Counted from the stretch's first letter, positions 46,187 through 55,345 are shown. The stretch: 64,000 nt of DNA from Flavobacteriia bacterium (GCA_009924735.1 RFQZ01000004.1:1-64000); one strand, 5' to 3'. Program-made: numbers and translations. Notes: generated from the sequence alone by a model not told the origin.

Positions 46187-48349
46187 ATGCGACAAAACAA
46201 GCAGCTTTTTGTATTCCTTATCGGTTTTTTAGGGTGTTTTCTTTGGACCTCTTGTTTTGGCCAAACCGAGAAAATCCAAAAGGCTTTAAATGTCTTAAAT
46301 CACACATCGCAATACAATCCCATCTCATTTCACAAAGCAGTCGAATCTTTTAAGAAACCATCGCAATCAGACATCAATGCTTTGCTACTCATTGCATATG
46401 ACGAGCGGCAAAATGGTAACATTCGCGATTTTTTAATTCATGTAAAGCGAATAGAAAATTCTTCCCAAGAAATAAGGTACCCTGCACTCAAACATTTGTC
46501 ATATTTGGTTTTTTCGGATTATTACGAATTGGTAGGTAAAATACCCAAGGCTAAATTTTACAGTTCCTCAGCGATTGAATTTGCGAAGAAGAATCATAAA
46601 AACCGTTGGGTCTCTCAGGCATATCGGTCGATGGCATCGGTTTACATGTCTCAATACAACAGTGATTCTACTTTTTTTTACATCGATAAATCCATGCAAT
46701 TTGCCAAGCGATCCGACAGTGAGCTCGAGTTGGCATTTTGCTTTGACCAAGCCGCGATGGGGTATGCTCAATTCAGCAAGCTTGAAGAGGCTGTAACCCA
46801 AGAATTGTTGGCCCTTCAGGTAACGGAGAAAATCAACAACAACTATTACCAAGCGTTGTACAACCGAAACATTTCTGATTTTTCACTTTTGGCGAAAAAC
46901 CTCCGAGAAGCGGAGAATTATTTACGAAAAAGCAATGTCAAGCTCAAAAACATCTTGAGTCCTAGAATGAATGCAGAGAACGACATTTCAAATGCAAGGA
47001 TTTTGGTTGAGCAAGGCATGGCAACCGAGGCTTTGCGGTTTTTACCTTCGTCAATTAAAAAACTAGAACGGATGAAGGACATCCGCGCTTTGGGCAAGGG
47101 ATGGTTGGTCCTTGGACAAGTTTATAACCAACTGGGGAGGACACAAGATGCATTGAAATCCTTTGAAAATTCGCTCACCTATTTTGGATTGTCCCGTGCC
47201 TTAGACCCCTCTGCAGAGGTGTACAATGAAATTGGGAATGTCTACTATCGGGTACGGGACTTAGAAAGCGCAGAGACAAACATTCTGAAATCAATGACGA
47301 TTCGCTATGAAATCAAAGAGAAAATACGAATTTTTGACAGCTACTTGGTTTTGGCGAACATCTATGAAAAACGGAACCAGAAGCAAAGGGCTTACGATTA
47401 TTTGAAGATGTACAACGACTTTCTGCGAAAGAATTCAACGTCCATTGACAGTAAAATGATTGAAGACTTAACCCAAACAAATTCCCGCGAGGAAAGGGAA
47501 CGATTGATAGAAACACAAGGAGAGAAACTACAAAAGGAACTTAAAGAAAAAGAAATTTTGCAACTTCAGAGTGACCGTCAATTGCTTGGGATTGGGATTG
47601 TGATTTCGATATTCTTCCTTTCAGCCCTCGTTGTATTTTTCGTGATACGTCAAAGGAATACTTTACAAGAACAGAAAGAGTCAGAAATGGCCCAGACCCT
47701 TCTTCGCTCACAAATGAATCCACACTTTATTTTCAATGCCTTGGCGGTGATACAAAGTTACATTTACGAAAACACACCGGAAAAAACCTCAAAATTTCTC
47801 GTGAATTTCTCTCGATTGATACGGTTAATATTGGAAAACTCTCCTAAAGAATTCATTACGATTGATACGGAAAAGGAGATTTTAAGCAAGTATTTAACCA
47901 CACAAAAACTACGGTTTGAGGAGCGCTTTAATTTTAACCTATTGATTGACGAAGATTTGATTTTTAGGAGGGCAATGATTCCCCCGATGATTACCCAACC
48001 CTTTATTGAAAATGCAATCGAACATGGACAATTGCACACCATCGAGGAAGGGATGATCCAAATCGAAATGAACGAAAGGGAAGGTATGTTGGAAATCATT
48101 ATTACCGACAACGGGGTGGGTCGTGCACAATCCGCAAAAATTAAGAAGAACAAATCGCACAAGAGTATGGCCATAGACATAACGCGCCAAAGGATTGAGA
48201 TTTTAAATAAAAAATACAAAGGCAAAGGCAGTTTAGCGATTGAAGATTTGGTGCAAAGTGACAGAACCGGAACCAAGGTAATTATTTGTTTGCCAATTAT
48301 TTACGAAAAGACTATATTTGGAAATGATGAAAAAGGTACTCATAATTGA
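46187..48349 (+). CDS. TPR-containing sensor histidine kinase of the LytS/YehU class
   Basis: This encodes 720 residues: a signal peptide (to F-G-Q), a long periplasmic helical region with TPR-like repeats (about 90-420), one transmembrane segment near 463-487, a short coiled coil, and a His_kinase domain whose phosphoacceptor is in Q-M-N-P-H-F-I-F-N-A-L near 510. The ATPase part has P-F-I-E-N-A-I-E-H-G (N box) and D-N-G-V-G. It should phosphorylate the LytTR regulator encoded immediately downstream (26-bp overlap). The signal is unknown; the TPRs suggest protein or peptide binding. Confidence 0.93.
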   Translation: MRQNKQLFVFLIGFLGCFLWTSCFGQTEKIQKALNVLNHTSQYNPISFHKAVESFKKPSQSDINALLLIAYDERQNGNIRDFLIHVKRIENSSQEIRYPALKHLSYLVFSDYYELVGKIPKAKFYSSSAIEFAKKNHKNRWVSQAYRSMASVYMSQYNSDSTFFYIDKSMQFAKRSDSELELAFCFDQAAMGYAQFSKLEEAVTQELLALQVTEKINNNYYQALYNRNISDFSLLAKNLREAENYLRKSNVKLKNILSPRMNAENDISNARILVEQGMATEALRFLPSSIKKLERMKDIRALGKGWLVLGQVYNQLGRTQDALKSFENSLTYFGLSRALDPSAEVYNEIGNVYYRVRDLESAETNILKSMTIRYEIKEKIRIFDSYLVLANIYEKRNQKQRAYDYLKMYNDFLRKNSTSIDSKMIEDLTQTNSREERERLIETQGEKLQKELKEKEILQLQSDRQLLGIGIVISIFFLSALVVFFVIRQRNTLQEQKESEMAQTLLRSQMNPHFIFNALAVIQSYIYENTPEKTSKFLVNFSRLIRLILENSPKEFITIDTEKEILSKYLTTQKLRFEERFNFNLLIDEDLIFRRAMIPPMITQPFIENAIEHGQLHTIEEGMIQIEMNEREGMLEIIITDNGVGRAQSAKIKKNKSHKSMAIDITRQRIEILNKKYKGKGSLAIEDLVQSDRTGTKVIICLPIIYEKTIFGNDEKGTHN

Positions 48350-49070
48350 TGACGAAAAACGAATCCGTGATTTCGTTAAACGTATGATCGACTCATTTGG
48401 CTTGGACCTAACGGTTTATACCGATGGTGAAAACGTAGAAACGGGGTTGGCATCCATCGAAAGCCTTAAACCTGACATCGTTTTCTTAGACATACAAATG
48501 CCTGACGGGACAGGGTTTGATTTGTTGAACCGCGTGAAAGAGAAAAATTTTGAGCTTATTTTTATCACTGCATTTCAAGAATATGCCATCATGGCGATTA
48601 AATTCAGTGCATTGGATTATATCCTAAAACCCATTGATGAAGAGGAGTTGAGAACGGCAATCATCAACGCCATTGATACCATCGATTTTAAGAAAGACGA
48701 CACACAATTTGAAGCATTAAGCCACAACCTACTGCCCAATCAAAAACGCAAATTGGTATTAAAAACCCAGGAAAGTGTTCATGTCGTGGATTTGAGTGAC
48801 ATCATTCGTTGCGAAGCAGATAAGAATTATACCTTTTTTTACTTGAGCAATGGAAAGAAAATCTTGGTTTCAAGGACATTAAAGGATTTCGAAACCCTGC
48901 TTTCTAACCAAGGGTTTTTCCGGGTACAGCAGTCCCACCTCATCAACTTGGATTTTATTGACCGATATGACAAGCAAGAAGGAGGATCTGTCATTTTAAA
49001 AGACGGTTCTTCGGTTCCCTTATCTCCCGCGAAAAAAGAGCAGTTTTTTACCTTGTTAGAGAAGCTCTAA
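48324..49070 (+). CDS. LytTR-family response regulator
   Basis: This encodes 248 residues from ATG 48324 (ATG 48327 is equally possible). The receiver domain has D9-D10, the phosphoacceptor D56 in F-L-D-I-Q-M-P-D-G, and K-P-I near 105. The LytTR DNA-binding domain occupies about 145-245 with I-I-R-C-E-A-D-K-N-Y and F-F-R-V-Q-Q-S-H-L-I-N. It pairs with the overlapping kinase. Targets cannot be read from the window. The gene ends 5 bp from the convergent metB-like gene. Confidence 0.95.
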   Translation: MMKKVLIIDDEKRIRDFVKRMIDSFGLDLTVYTDGENVETGLASIESLKPDIVFLDIQMPDGTGFDLLNRVKEKNFELIFITAFQEYAIMAIKFSALDYILKPIDEEELRTAIINAIDTIDFKKDDTQFEALSHNLLPNQKRKLVLKTQESVHVVDLSDIIRCEADKNYTFFYLSNGKKILVSRTLKDFETLLSNQGFFRVQQSHLINLDFIDRYDKQEGGSVILKDGSSVPLSPAKKEQFFTLLEKL

Positions 49071-49075
49071 GGAAA

Positions 49076-50215
49076 TTAACCGAGGGCTTTACTCATATCG
49101 TCAATCAGGTCTTCCGCATCTTCAATTCCTATGCTAAGGCGTATCAAGGAATCTACCACCCCACTTTTTTCTCTCTCTTCTTTCGGAATGGAGGCATGTG
49201 TCATGCTTGCAGGATGACCCACCAAAGACTCTACGCCACCGAGGGATTCTGCCAATGCAAAAATCTCAAACTTATTTACAATTTCAAGGGCTTCGTCCAA
49301 TCGATTTCCCTTTAAGGTAAAGGACAACATTCCTCCAAAACCATTCATTTGTTTTAACGCTACGTGGTGGTTTGGATGGGATTCAAATCCTGGCCAATAC
49401 ACTTTGTCAACTTTGGGATGTTGCACCAAATAGTGGGCAAGTTTCTCTCCATTGAAACAGTGTCTTTCCATCCTCAAATGCAGCGTTTTAATTCCTCGAA
49501 GCACAAGAAAGGCATCCATGGGACCGGCAACGGCGCCACAAGAATTTTGAATGCGATACATTTCAGTTGCAAGGGATTCATCTCGAGTTACGAGCGCACC
49601 CATGACCACATCTGAATGGCCTCCTAAATATTTGGTAGCGGAATGCATGACGAAGTCAGCCCCAAGGTCCAAGGGTGTTTGCAAAAAAGGCGTAGCAAAC
49701 GTATTGTCAACACAAAGCATTGCACCTACCTCCTTGGCGATTTTGGAAGCGGCGGCAATGTCGATGATGTTCATCATTGGGTTGGTGGGTGTTTCTATCC
49801 AAATCATTTTGGTTTTCGCATTGACTTTATCGGAGATGTTCTTAATGTCTTGCATGTTTACAAAATGAAAAACAATCCCATATTTCTCAAAAATGGTTTT
49901 AAACAATCGATAAGAGCCCCCATACAAATCATGGGTAGAAATCACTTCATCGCCTGGGTTGAGCATTTTGATGAGGCAGTCTATGGCGGCGAGTCCAGAA
50001 GCGAAGCATGCCCCGAATTTACCATTTTCAATGGCTGCCAGGTTTTTTTCCAAGGCATGGCGGGTCGGATTCAGGGTGCGGGAATATTCATATCCCTTGT
50101 GATTTCCAACGCCATCCTGAACATAGGTTGAGGTTTGATAAATCGGTGTCATGATGGCCCCTGTTGCTGGGTCTGGCGCCACTCCTTCGTGAATTGCTTT
50201 GGTTGCGAATTTCAT
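49076..50215 (-). CDS. Cystathionine gamma-synthase or gamma-lyase (PLP-dependent)
   Basis: This encodes 379 residues, standard for the Cys/Met-metabolism PLP family. The motifs are S-R-T-x-N-P-T-R, F-A-S-G-L-A-A, V-D-N-T-F-A-T-P, and the PLP lysine in H-S-A-T-K-Y-L-G-G-H-S-D. Homologs in Bacteroidota are usually called cystathionine gamma-synthase (metB), but the sequence alone does not separate synthase from lyase. With metK and the mtnA remnant it belongs to methionine and SAM metabolism, though it lies 46 kb away. A near-consensus TAATTTTA box is at 50225-50232. Confidence 0.88.
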   Translation of the reverse strand: MKFATKAIHEGVAPDPATGAIMTPIYQTSTYVQDGVGNHKGYEYSRTLNPTRHALEKNLAAIENGKFGACFASGLAAIDCLIKMLNPGDEVISTHDLYGGSYRLFKTIFEKYGIVFHFVNMQDIKNISDKVNAKTKMIWIETPTNPMMNIIDIAAASKIAKEVGAMLCVDNTFATPFLQTPLDLGADFVMHSATKYLGGHSDVVMGALVTRDESLATEMYRIQNSCGAVAGPMDAFLVLRGIKTLHLRMERHCFNGEKLAHYLVQHPKVDKVYWPGFESHPNHHVALKQMNGFGGMLSFTLKGNRLDEALEIVNKFEIFALAESLGGVESLVGHPASMTHASIPKEEREKSGVVDSLIRLSIGIEDAEDLIDDMSKALG

Positions 50216-50251
50216 TTTTTTGCTTAAAATTAGTAAAAAGCCCTTACTTGA

Positions 50252-50569
50252 TTAGAGTTCTAGGAAAGGATCCCAGAAATGTTTTTCAAAGCTTACGATT
50301 TGGTCATTAATCACGGTGAGCCCCTCTGCTTCGAGAAGTGTTTGCATTCGTTCTGGTGGGGTAAAGTGCATTTTTCCTGTGAGGAGTCCATTTCTATTCA
50401 CAACCCGATGCGCAGGTACATTTTCAAGGGAATGGCTTGCATTCATCGCCCAACCTACCATCCGAGACGATTGTGCACTTCCTAAGGCTTTGGCGATTGC
50501 GCCGTAAGTGGTCACTCTTCCCTCTGGAATCCTTTTAACGATTTCGTAAACTGAATGGTAAAAATCCAA
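50252..50569 (-). CDS. Alkyltransferase-like (ATL) DNA-binding protein
   Basis: This encodes 105 residues corresponding to the DNA-binding domain of O6-alkylguanine alkyltransferases: I-P-x-G-R-V-T-T-Y-G-A-I-A near 14-26, S-R-M-V-G-W-A-M, and V-P-A-H-R-V-V-N-R-N-G. The reactive Cys of the P-C-H-R motif is Ala here, which defines ATL proteins. These bind alkylated guanine without repairing it and recruit nucleotide excision repair. The gene lies between metB-like and hppA on the same strand. Confidence 0.92.
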   Translation of the reverse strand: MDFYHSVYEIVKRIPEGRVTTYGAIAKALGSAQSSRMVGWAMNASHSLENVPAHRVVNRNGLLTGKMHFTPPERMQTLLEAEGLTVINDQIVSFEKHFWDPFLEL

Positions 50570-50609
50570 ATGTATGGCGGGTCTTTGTCAGTACCTTTCG
50601 GTGACTGCA

Positions 50610-53120
50610 TCAGTGTTTTTTACAACAGTCTTTCTTGTCTTTTGAACAGGTTTCATTCCCTCCAATCCACTTGCCATCTTTTCCAAAATGGGATAAACAC
50701 ATTGCTTTTTCTTCTGGAGAGCAACCTTTTTCGTCGCACATCTTTGCGCATTCTTCTTTGTTCATTTTGGAACATTCGTTCATGTTGCATTTTCCCATCA
50801 TTGCATTGTCTTTTTTGCAACAATCTTTTTCAGTGCATTTACCTGATTGCATACCTGATTTACATTGTCCATTCTCGCCTTGGCATTCCATTTTCGATCC
50901 ATTGGCATTCGTGTTTTTATCAGAAGTTGCATGCCCATTTCCAAGGATCGGTGCAATCACCAATCCAATAAGGCACGTAAGTTTGATTAAGATATTCATA
51001 GATGGCCCGGAAGTGTCTTTGAATGGATCTCCAACGGTATCACCCGTTACTGCAGCTTTATGAGCATCAGAACCTTTGTAGGTCATTTCGCCATTGATTT
51101 CCACACCTGCTTCAAAAGATTTTTTTGCGTTGTCCCATGCACCGCCGGCATTGTTTTGGAAAACGGCCCAAAGTACACCGGATACCGTAACCCCAGCCAT
51201 ATAACCACCTAACATTTCAGCTACCAATCGCTTTGCATCAATGTCTGTTCCGTATATTCCTATACCTAAAAGTACGATTGCAATAGGGAAACCAATGGTC
51301 ATAACTCCTGGCAACATCATTTCACGCAACGCCGCTTTCGTAGAAATTTCTACGCATTTTCCGTATTCTGGCTTACCCGTACCTTCCATAATACCTGGAA
51401 TTTCTTTGAACTGACGACGTACTTCATACACCATATCCATGGCTGCTTTACCAACAGAATTCATTGCTAATGCTGAGAAAACAACAGGAATCATTCCACC
51501 AATAAACAACATGGCCAAAACAGGCGCTTTGAAAATATTAATTCCATCAATATCAGTGAAAGTAACATAAGCCGCAAACAACGCCAATGAAGTAAGTGCT
51601 GCCGAAGCAATCGCAAATCCTTTTCCTGTGGCCGCGGTAGTGTTCCCCACAGAATCCAAAATATCTGTACGTGTTCTCACTTCCTTAGGCAATTCGCTCA
51701 TTTCAGCAATTCCGCCTGCGTTGTCAGAGATGGGACCAAATGCATCAATAGCCAATTGCATAGCGGTTGTAGCCATCATTGCAGAAGCTGCCATTGCAAC
51801 CCCATAGAAACCTGCCAAAGCGTAGGATCCCCAAATGGCACCTGCAAACAACAATACGGTTGGAAAGGTTGAAATCATTCCTGTGGCTAACCCTGCAATC
51901 ACGTTTGTTCCTGCACCTGTGGATGATTTTTGTACAATTTTCAATACGGGTTTTGTGCCCAATCCAGTGTAATATTCTGTCACTGATGAAATTGCTCCTC
52001 CTACGATTAAACCGATGATGGCTGCGAAGAAAACCCGAATGGAAGTGATTTCTTTAACCCCTTCTCCAAAAAACTCCATTTTCATGGTTTGAGGAAGCAT
52101 GTATTGAACCAAGAAGAAACAAGCAATTGCGGTTAGAATGATTGAAACCCAGTTACCGATGTTCAAGGCTTTTTGCACTTGTTTTTCTTTTGCTGAATCA
52201 CTGGTGATTTTCACCAACAAGGTTCCTATGATGGAGAACAAGATACCGAAACCAGCGATGGCCATTGGCAATAAAATCGGTCCAATTCCACCAAAAGCGT
52301 CTTTGATATTTCCGCCCATGTCCTTAATTACATAGTTTCCAAGAACCATGGCTGCCAATACGGTGGCCACGTAAGATCCAAATAAATCGGCACCCATACC
52401 GGCAACATCTCCTACGTTATCTCCTACGTTATCTGCAATGGTAGCAGGGTTACGAGGGTCGTCTTCTGGAATTCCTGCTTCTACTTTCCCTACTAAATCC
52501 GCACCAACGTCTGCTGCTTTTGTATAGATTCCACCACCAACACGCGCAAACAAAGCAATGGACTCAGCCCCAAGGGAGAAACCTGCCAATGTTTCAAGTA
52601 CTATGGTCATTTTAACGGTTCCATCCGTTCCCCAGACACCGCCCATAAAATATTGGAAGAAGATGATGAAGAAAGCCGTCAGTCCTAATACCGCCAATCC
52701 AGCAACGCCTAAGCCCATAACCGTTCCACCTCCGAAAGATACTTTAAGTGCTTGGGGTAGACTGGTACGCGCGGCTTGTGTGGTTCGTACATTTGTTTTA
52801 GTAGCGATTTTCATACCCATGTTTCCTGCCAAGGCAGAAAAGAAGGCGCCAAAAATGAACGCAACAATGATTAAAATATGGGTTGTGGGTACAACAAAAG
52901 AAATTGCTGCAAGGACAAGGCTGGCGATGACAACAAAGATTGCCAACAAACGGTATTCTGCTTTTAGAAAAGCCAAGGCTCCTTCGTAGATGTAATCTGA
53001 AATTTCTTTCATTTTTCCATCACCGGCATCTTGTTTTAAGACCCAACTTCTTTTAATTGCCATAAAGGCCAAACCTATTAATGCCATCACAATCGGCAAA
53101 TAAATCATTATTGATCCCAT
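50610..53120 (-). CDS. hppA: Ion-pumping membrane pyrophosphatase with Cys-rich C-terminal tail
   Basis: This encodes 836 residues. Residues 1-726 are a membrane pyrophosphatase of about 16 helices with D-V-G-A-D-L-V-G-K-V-E, D-D-P-R-N-P-A-T-I-A-D-N-V-G-D-N-V-G-D and G-D-T-V-G-D-P-F-K-D-T-S-G-P. These bind magnesium pyrophosphate and couple its hydrolysis to Na+ or H+ export. G-N-T-T-A-A has Ala at the position that marks potassium-dependent enzymes. Residues 727-836 form a hydrophilic tail with 14 Cys and 8 Met, including K-D-C-C-K-K twice. Known family members end near the last helix. As both termini of these enzymes face the periplasm, the tail should too. Confidence 0.93.
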   Translation of the reverse strand: MGSIMIYLPIVMALIGLAFMAIKRSWVLKQDAGDGKMKEISDYIYEGALAFLKAEYRLLAIFVVIASLVLAAISFVVPTTHILIIVAFIFGAFFSALAGNMGMKIATKTNVRTTQAARTSLPQALKVSFGGGTVMGLGVAGLAVLGLTAFFIIFFQYFMGGVWGTDGTVKMTIVLETLAGFSLGAESIALFARVGGGIYTKAADVGADLVGKVEAGIPEDDPRNPATIADNVGDNVGDVAGMGADLFGSYVATVLAAMVLGNYVIKDMGGNIKDAFGGIGPILLPMAIAGFGILFSIIGTLLVKITSDSAKEKQVQKALNIGNWVSIILTAIACFFLVQYMLPQTMKMEFFGEGVKEITSIRVFFAAIIGLIVGGAISSVTEYYTGLGTKPVLKIVQKSSTGAGTNVIAGLATGMISTFPTVLLFAGAIWGSYALAGFYGVAMAASAMMATTAMQLAIDAFGPISDNAGGIAEMSELPKEVRTRTDILDSVGNTTAATGKGFAIASAALTSLALFAAYVTFTDIDGINIFKAPVLAMLFIGGMIPVVFSALAMNSVGKAAMDMVYEVRRQFKEIPGIMEGTGKPEYGKCVEISTKAALREMMLPGVMTIGFPIAIVLLGIGIYGTDIDAKRLVAEMLGGYMAGVTVSGVLWAVFQNNAGGAWDNAKKSFEAGVEINGEMTYKGSDAHKAAVTGDTVGDPFKDTSGPSMNILIKLTCLIGLVIAPILGNGHATSDKNTNANGSKMECQGENGQCKSGMQSGKCTEKDCCKKDNAMMGKCNMNECSKMNKEECAKMCDEKGCSPEEKAMCLSHFGKDGKWIGGNETCSKDKKDCCKKH

Positions 53121-53156
53121 AGATGTAATTTTTGTTCTTGTTTTTTAAGAGGTCAG

Positions 53157-53188
53157 CAAAAGTATATTTTTCCGACTATGTTTGCAAA
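53157..53188 (-). promoter_or_regulatory. Bacteroidota-type promoter for hppA
   Basis: On the minus strand TTTG (53188-53185), a 20-bp spacer and TACTTTTG (53164-53157) match the -33/-7 consensus. The ATG lies 36 bp downstream. Confidence 0.75.
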
Positions 53189-53199
53189 TAGGTGCTTTA

Positions 53200-54165
53200 T
53201 CAGTTGTTTGAAATTATTTCATAAAGCGCATTTAGGTCTGGAGAAATGATGATTTCAATCCTACGGTTTTTGGCTTTATCACTAGGGTCTACGGGCAAAA
53301 ACTCACTTCTTCCTGAAGCTACTAATTTTACAGGGTTCATTTTAGAATTGTTCAAGAGAATTTCAACAACAGACGTTGCCCTCAATACTGATAATTCCCA
53401 ATTGTTTCGAGGAAAGGCGGTACTCGTCAGTTTGTCCGTATCCGTATGTCCTTCCACCACAATCTCCAAATCCTTTTCATTTTCAAGGGCTTTTCCAATT
53501 TGAACAAGGGCAGATTTTCCTTCGGCCTCCACGGTGATGCTCCCTGATTTAAACAATAGCTTGGCCTCCATACTCACATAAATTTTTCCGTTTTTCTGCT
53601 CGACCTTTAGGCCTTTATTTTCAAATCCAATCAAGGCATCGCTGACTTTTTTACGCAGTGTTTTGAGTGCATTGTCTTGGCGTTTTAGCAATTCTTCGAG
53701 TTCATTTACCCTAGCCTCGCGCTCTTCTAGGAGTTTTTCTTTGGATTTTAATTCAGCATCCAAATCAACCAAGGCCTCAGATTTTTTTTGAAGCTCTATG
53801 TTTTTCTGTTCCAATTGTTTTTGCAGTGCATTGGTTTCTTTAGACCCAAGTGATTTATACTTTTCAAAAGATTTGGTTAGCTCATCAAATTCCTTCCTTG
53901 TTTCTTGAAAATCGTTGCTTGCTTTGCGAAAGGACGTTCCCAATGCCGAGGTATCCATTTTTAATTTCGTCAACTGGCTTTGTGCAACGTCGAACTTTAC
54001 TTGAAGGTCTTTGGATGTGGTCTCAAAATCTTGACTGCTTTGTTTAAATTTTGCCAAGTCGTCCGAACATACTTTCTGCTGTTGAAGCAGTTCCTTGTAC
54101 TTTTTTGAAGAGACACAAGCAGAAGATAGCAATGCGATGCTGAACATTAAGATATATACTCTCAT
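53200..54165 (-). CDS. OmpA-family lipoprotein with long coiled coil
   Basis: This encodes 321 residues. The lipobox S-S-A-C gives a lipid-anchored N-terminus. Residues 25-170 form a coiled coil rich in Lys, Glu, Gln and Leu. The C-terminal OmpA domain (about 195-315) has E-G-H-T-D-T and A-S-G-R-S-E-F with N-R-R-I-E-I-I, the peptidoglycan-binding residues. It should bridge the outer membrane and cell wall. It is divergent from pnuC, with starts only 3 bp apart if the long pnuC frame is used. Confidence 0.92.
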   Translation of the reverse strand: MRVYILMFSIALLSSACVSSKKYKELLQQQKVCSDDLAKFKQSSQDFETTSKDLQVKFDVAQSQLTKLKMDTSALGTSFRKASNDFQETRKEFDELTKSFEKYKSLGSKETNALQKQLEQKNIELQKKSEALVDLDAELKSKEKLLEEREARVNELEELLKRQDNALKTLRKKVSDALIGFENKGLKVEQKNGKIYVSMEAKLLFKSGSITVEAEGKSALVQIGKALENEKDLEIVVEGHTDTDKLTSTAFPRNNWELSVLRATSVVEILLNNSKMNPVKLVASGRSEFLPVDPSDKAKNRRIEIIISPDLNALYEIISNN

Positions 54166-54168
54166 GGG

Positions 54169-54846
54169 ATGGATTTTTTACAAATGTCAAAAGATGTGGC
54201 ATACGAATACCAAGGTTGCCATATAGTTTTTAACACGAAAAGTTTAATACCCTTAGGATTCGATTTATACATTTGTGTAATTAAAACCATCGACAGCATT
54301 TTTTACATAGAACTATTTGCGGCATTCTTCGGGATCATCTACAGCTTTTTAATGGCGCGAAAATTTGCCATTGGATGGCTTATTGGCGCTGTTACTTGTG
54401 CACTATTGGCCTATGTTAGCTTTGAAAACGAGCTGTATTTTCAGGTTCTCGTGCAAGGAATCAATGTGGGGATGGGAATTTGGGGCTATGTACAATGGAA
54501 AAACACAAGCCATGGTTTTGGCAGTTTATCCAAGAAAACCTCAGTGCTCCTTTCCGTCCTTAACCTTGGCTTGACAGCGGTTCTGATGGCGCTTTACAGC
54601 AAACATCTGCTTAACTGGACGCAAACCATGGATGTTGTTACGTTGATTTTGTCTTTAACAGGTACATTCTTAACCATTTTCAAATTCAAAGACAGTTGGT
54701 ATTATTGGATTGCCGTAAACCTATTTACGGGGATTTTGGCCTTTGGGGTGCACTTGTATTTCTTTGCGGGATTATCCGTTTTGTATTTACTTGTTTCCTT
54801 ATATGGACTATATGAATGGAATCGAAATGAAAAACAACCTTCGTAG
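54169..54846 (+). CDS. pnuC: PnuC-type nicotinamide riboside transporter
   Basis: The frame gives up to 225 residues with about seven transmembrane segments. I-E-L-F-A-A-F-F-G-I-I-Y-S-F, V-Q-G-I-N-V-G-M-G-I-W-G-Y-V-Q-W, and the terminal L-V-S-L-Y-G-L-Y-E-W match PnuC, which imports nicotinamide riboside trapped by phosphorylation. The start is doubtful. The first 35 residues do not look like the family, and a TACATTTG promoter box lies inside them. No ATG, GTG or TTG follows before the conserved part, so an ATT start near 54280 or 54298 is possible. The kinase NadR overlaps its 3' end. Confidence 0.85.
   Translation: MDFLQMSKDVAYEYQGCHIVFNTKSLIPLGFDLYICVIKTIDSIFYIELFAAFFGIIYSFLMARKFAIGWLIGAVTCALLAYVSFENELYFQVLVQGINVGMGIWGYVQWKNTSHGFGSLSKKTSVLLSVLNLGLTAVLMALYSKHLLNWTQTMDVVTLILSLTGTFLTIFKFKDSWYYWIAVNLFTGILAFGVHLYFFAGLSVLYLLVSLYGLYEWNRNEKQPS
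54268..54275 (+). promoter_or_regulatory. Possible -7 box inside the 5' part of the pnuC frame
   Basis: TACATTTG matches TAnnTTTG, with TTTA 21 bp upstream (54243-54246) as a weak -33. If active it would place the pnuC start downstream of the annotated ATG. Confidence 0.4.
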
Positions 54847-55336
54847 AATCGCTTTTACCGGACCTGAGTGCTCTGGAAAAACAACACTGTCCCTTTGGTT
54901 AGCGACTCATTTGCAATGGACTTATGTACCCGAATTTGCGCGAACTTTTTTGGAAGGCAAGCCTTCGTATACACATTCGGACCTTGAATACATTGCAAAA
55001 AAACAACTTGAATCAAGTCATGGAAAGGAACCTTGTGTTTCTGATACAGAAATGATGGTCATAAAAATTTGGGAAGAAGAAAAATTCGGCCTCACCTCGC
55101 CAAAGATCATGACCTGTTTTGAAGAAGATCACCATGACCTCTACTTTTTATGTCGACCCGATTTTGAATGGGAGGAAGATCCACTAAGGGAAAATCCGAA
55201 TGACCGCGAGCGCTTATTTGAGATTTATTTGAACCAATTAACATTCCATGCGAAACCCTTTGTGATTTTGGACGGAGCCATTTCCACACGAAAAAGCACC
55301 CTATTAAAGCACCTTGATCTACCCGAATTGACTTAA
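54827..55336 (+). CDS. NadR-like ribosylnicotinamide kinase
   Basis: This encodes 169 residues from ATG 54827 (MKNNLRRIAFTGPECSGKTT). The P-loop G-P-E-C-S-G-K-T-T, E-F-A-R-T-F near 32-37, and D-T-E-M-M-V near 70 match the kinase domain of NadR; the adenylyltransferase domain is absent. It should phosphorylate nicotinamide riboside imported by PnuC, whose gene it overlaps by 20 bp. Upstream in-frame ATGs exist but add residues not typical of the family. Confidence 0.88.
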   Translation: MKNNLRRIAFTGPECSGKTTLSLWLATHLQWTYVPEFARTFLEGKPSYTHSDLEYIAKKQLESSHGKEPCVSDTEMMVIKIWEEEKFGLTSPKIMTCFEEDHHDLYFLCRPDFEWEEDPLRENPNDRERLFEIYLNQLTFHAKPFVILDGAISTRKSTLLKHLDLPELT

Positions 55337-55341
55337 CTTTG
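55334..55341 (+). promoter_or_regulatory. -7 promoter box for the SCO1-like gene
   Basis: TAACTTTG, followed by C, begins within the nadR stop codon and lies 4 bp before the ATG at 55346. TTG at 55314-55316 gives a slightly short 17-bp spacer. Confidence 0.5.
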
Positions 55342-55345
55342 CACC

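Noticed and set aside
47764-48276. 170-residue minus frame opposite the histidine kinase
   Set aside because: It is an antisense shadow of the conserved kinase domain. It looks membrane-like only because of codon complementarity.
48313-48320. TATATTTG box just before the response regulator as a separate promoter
   Set aside because: It lies inside the kinase gene with no -33 partner, and the 26-bp gene overlap already explains coupled expression.
50635-51063. 142-residue plus frame opposite the hppA tail
   Set aside because: Its Cys-, Ser- and Phe-rich sequence is the reverse shadow of the Cys/Lys codons of the hppA tail, with no start context or motif.
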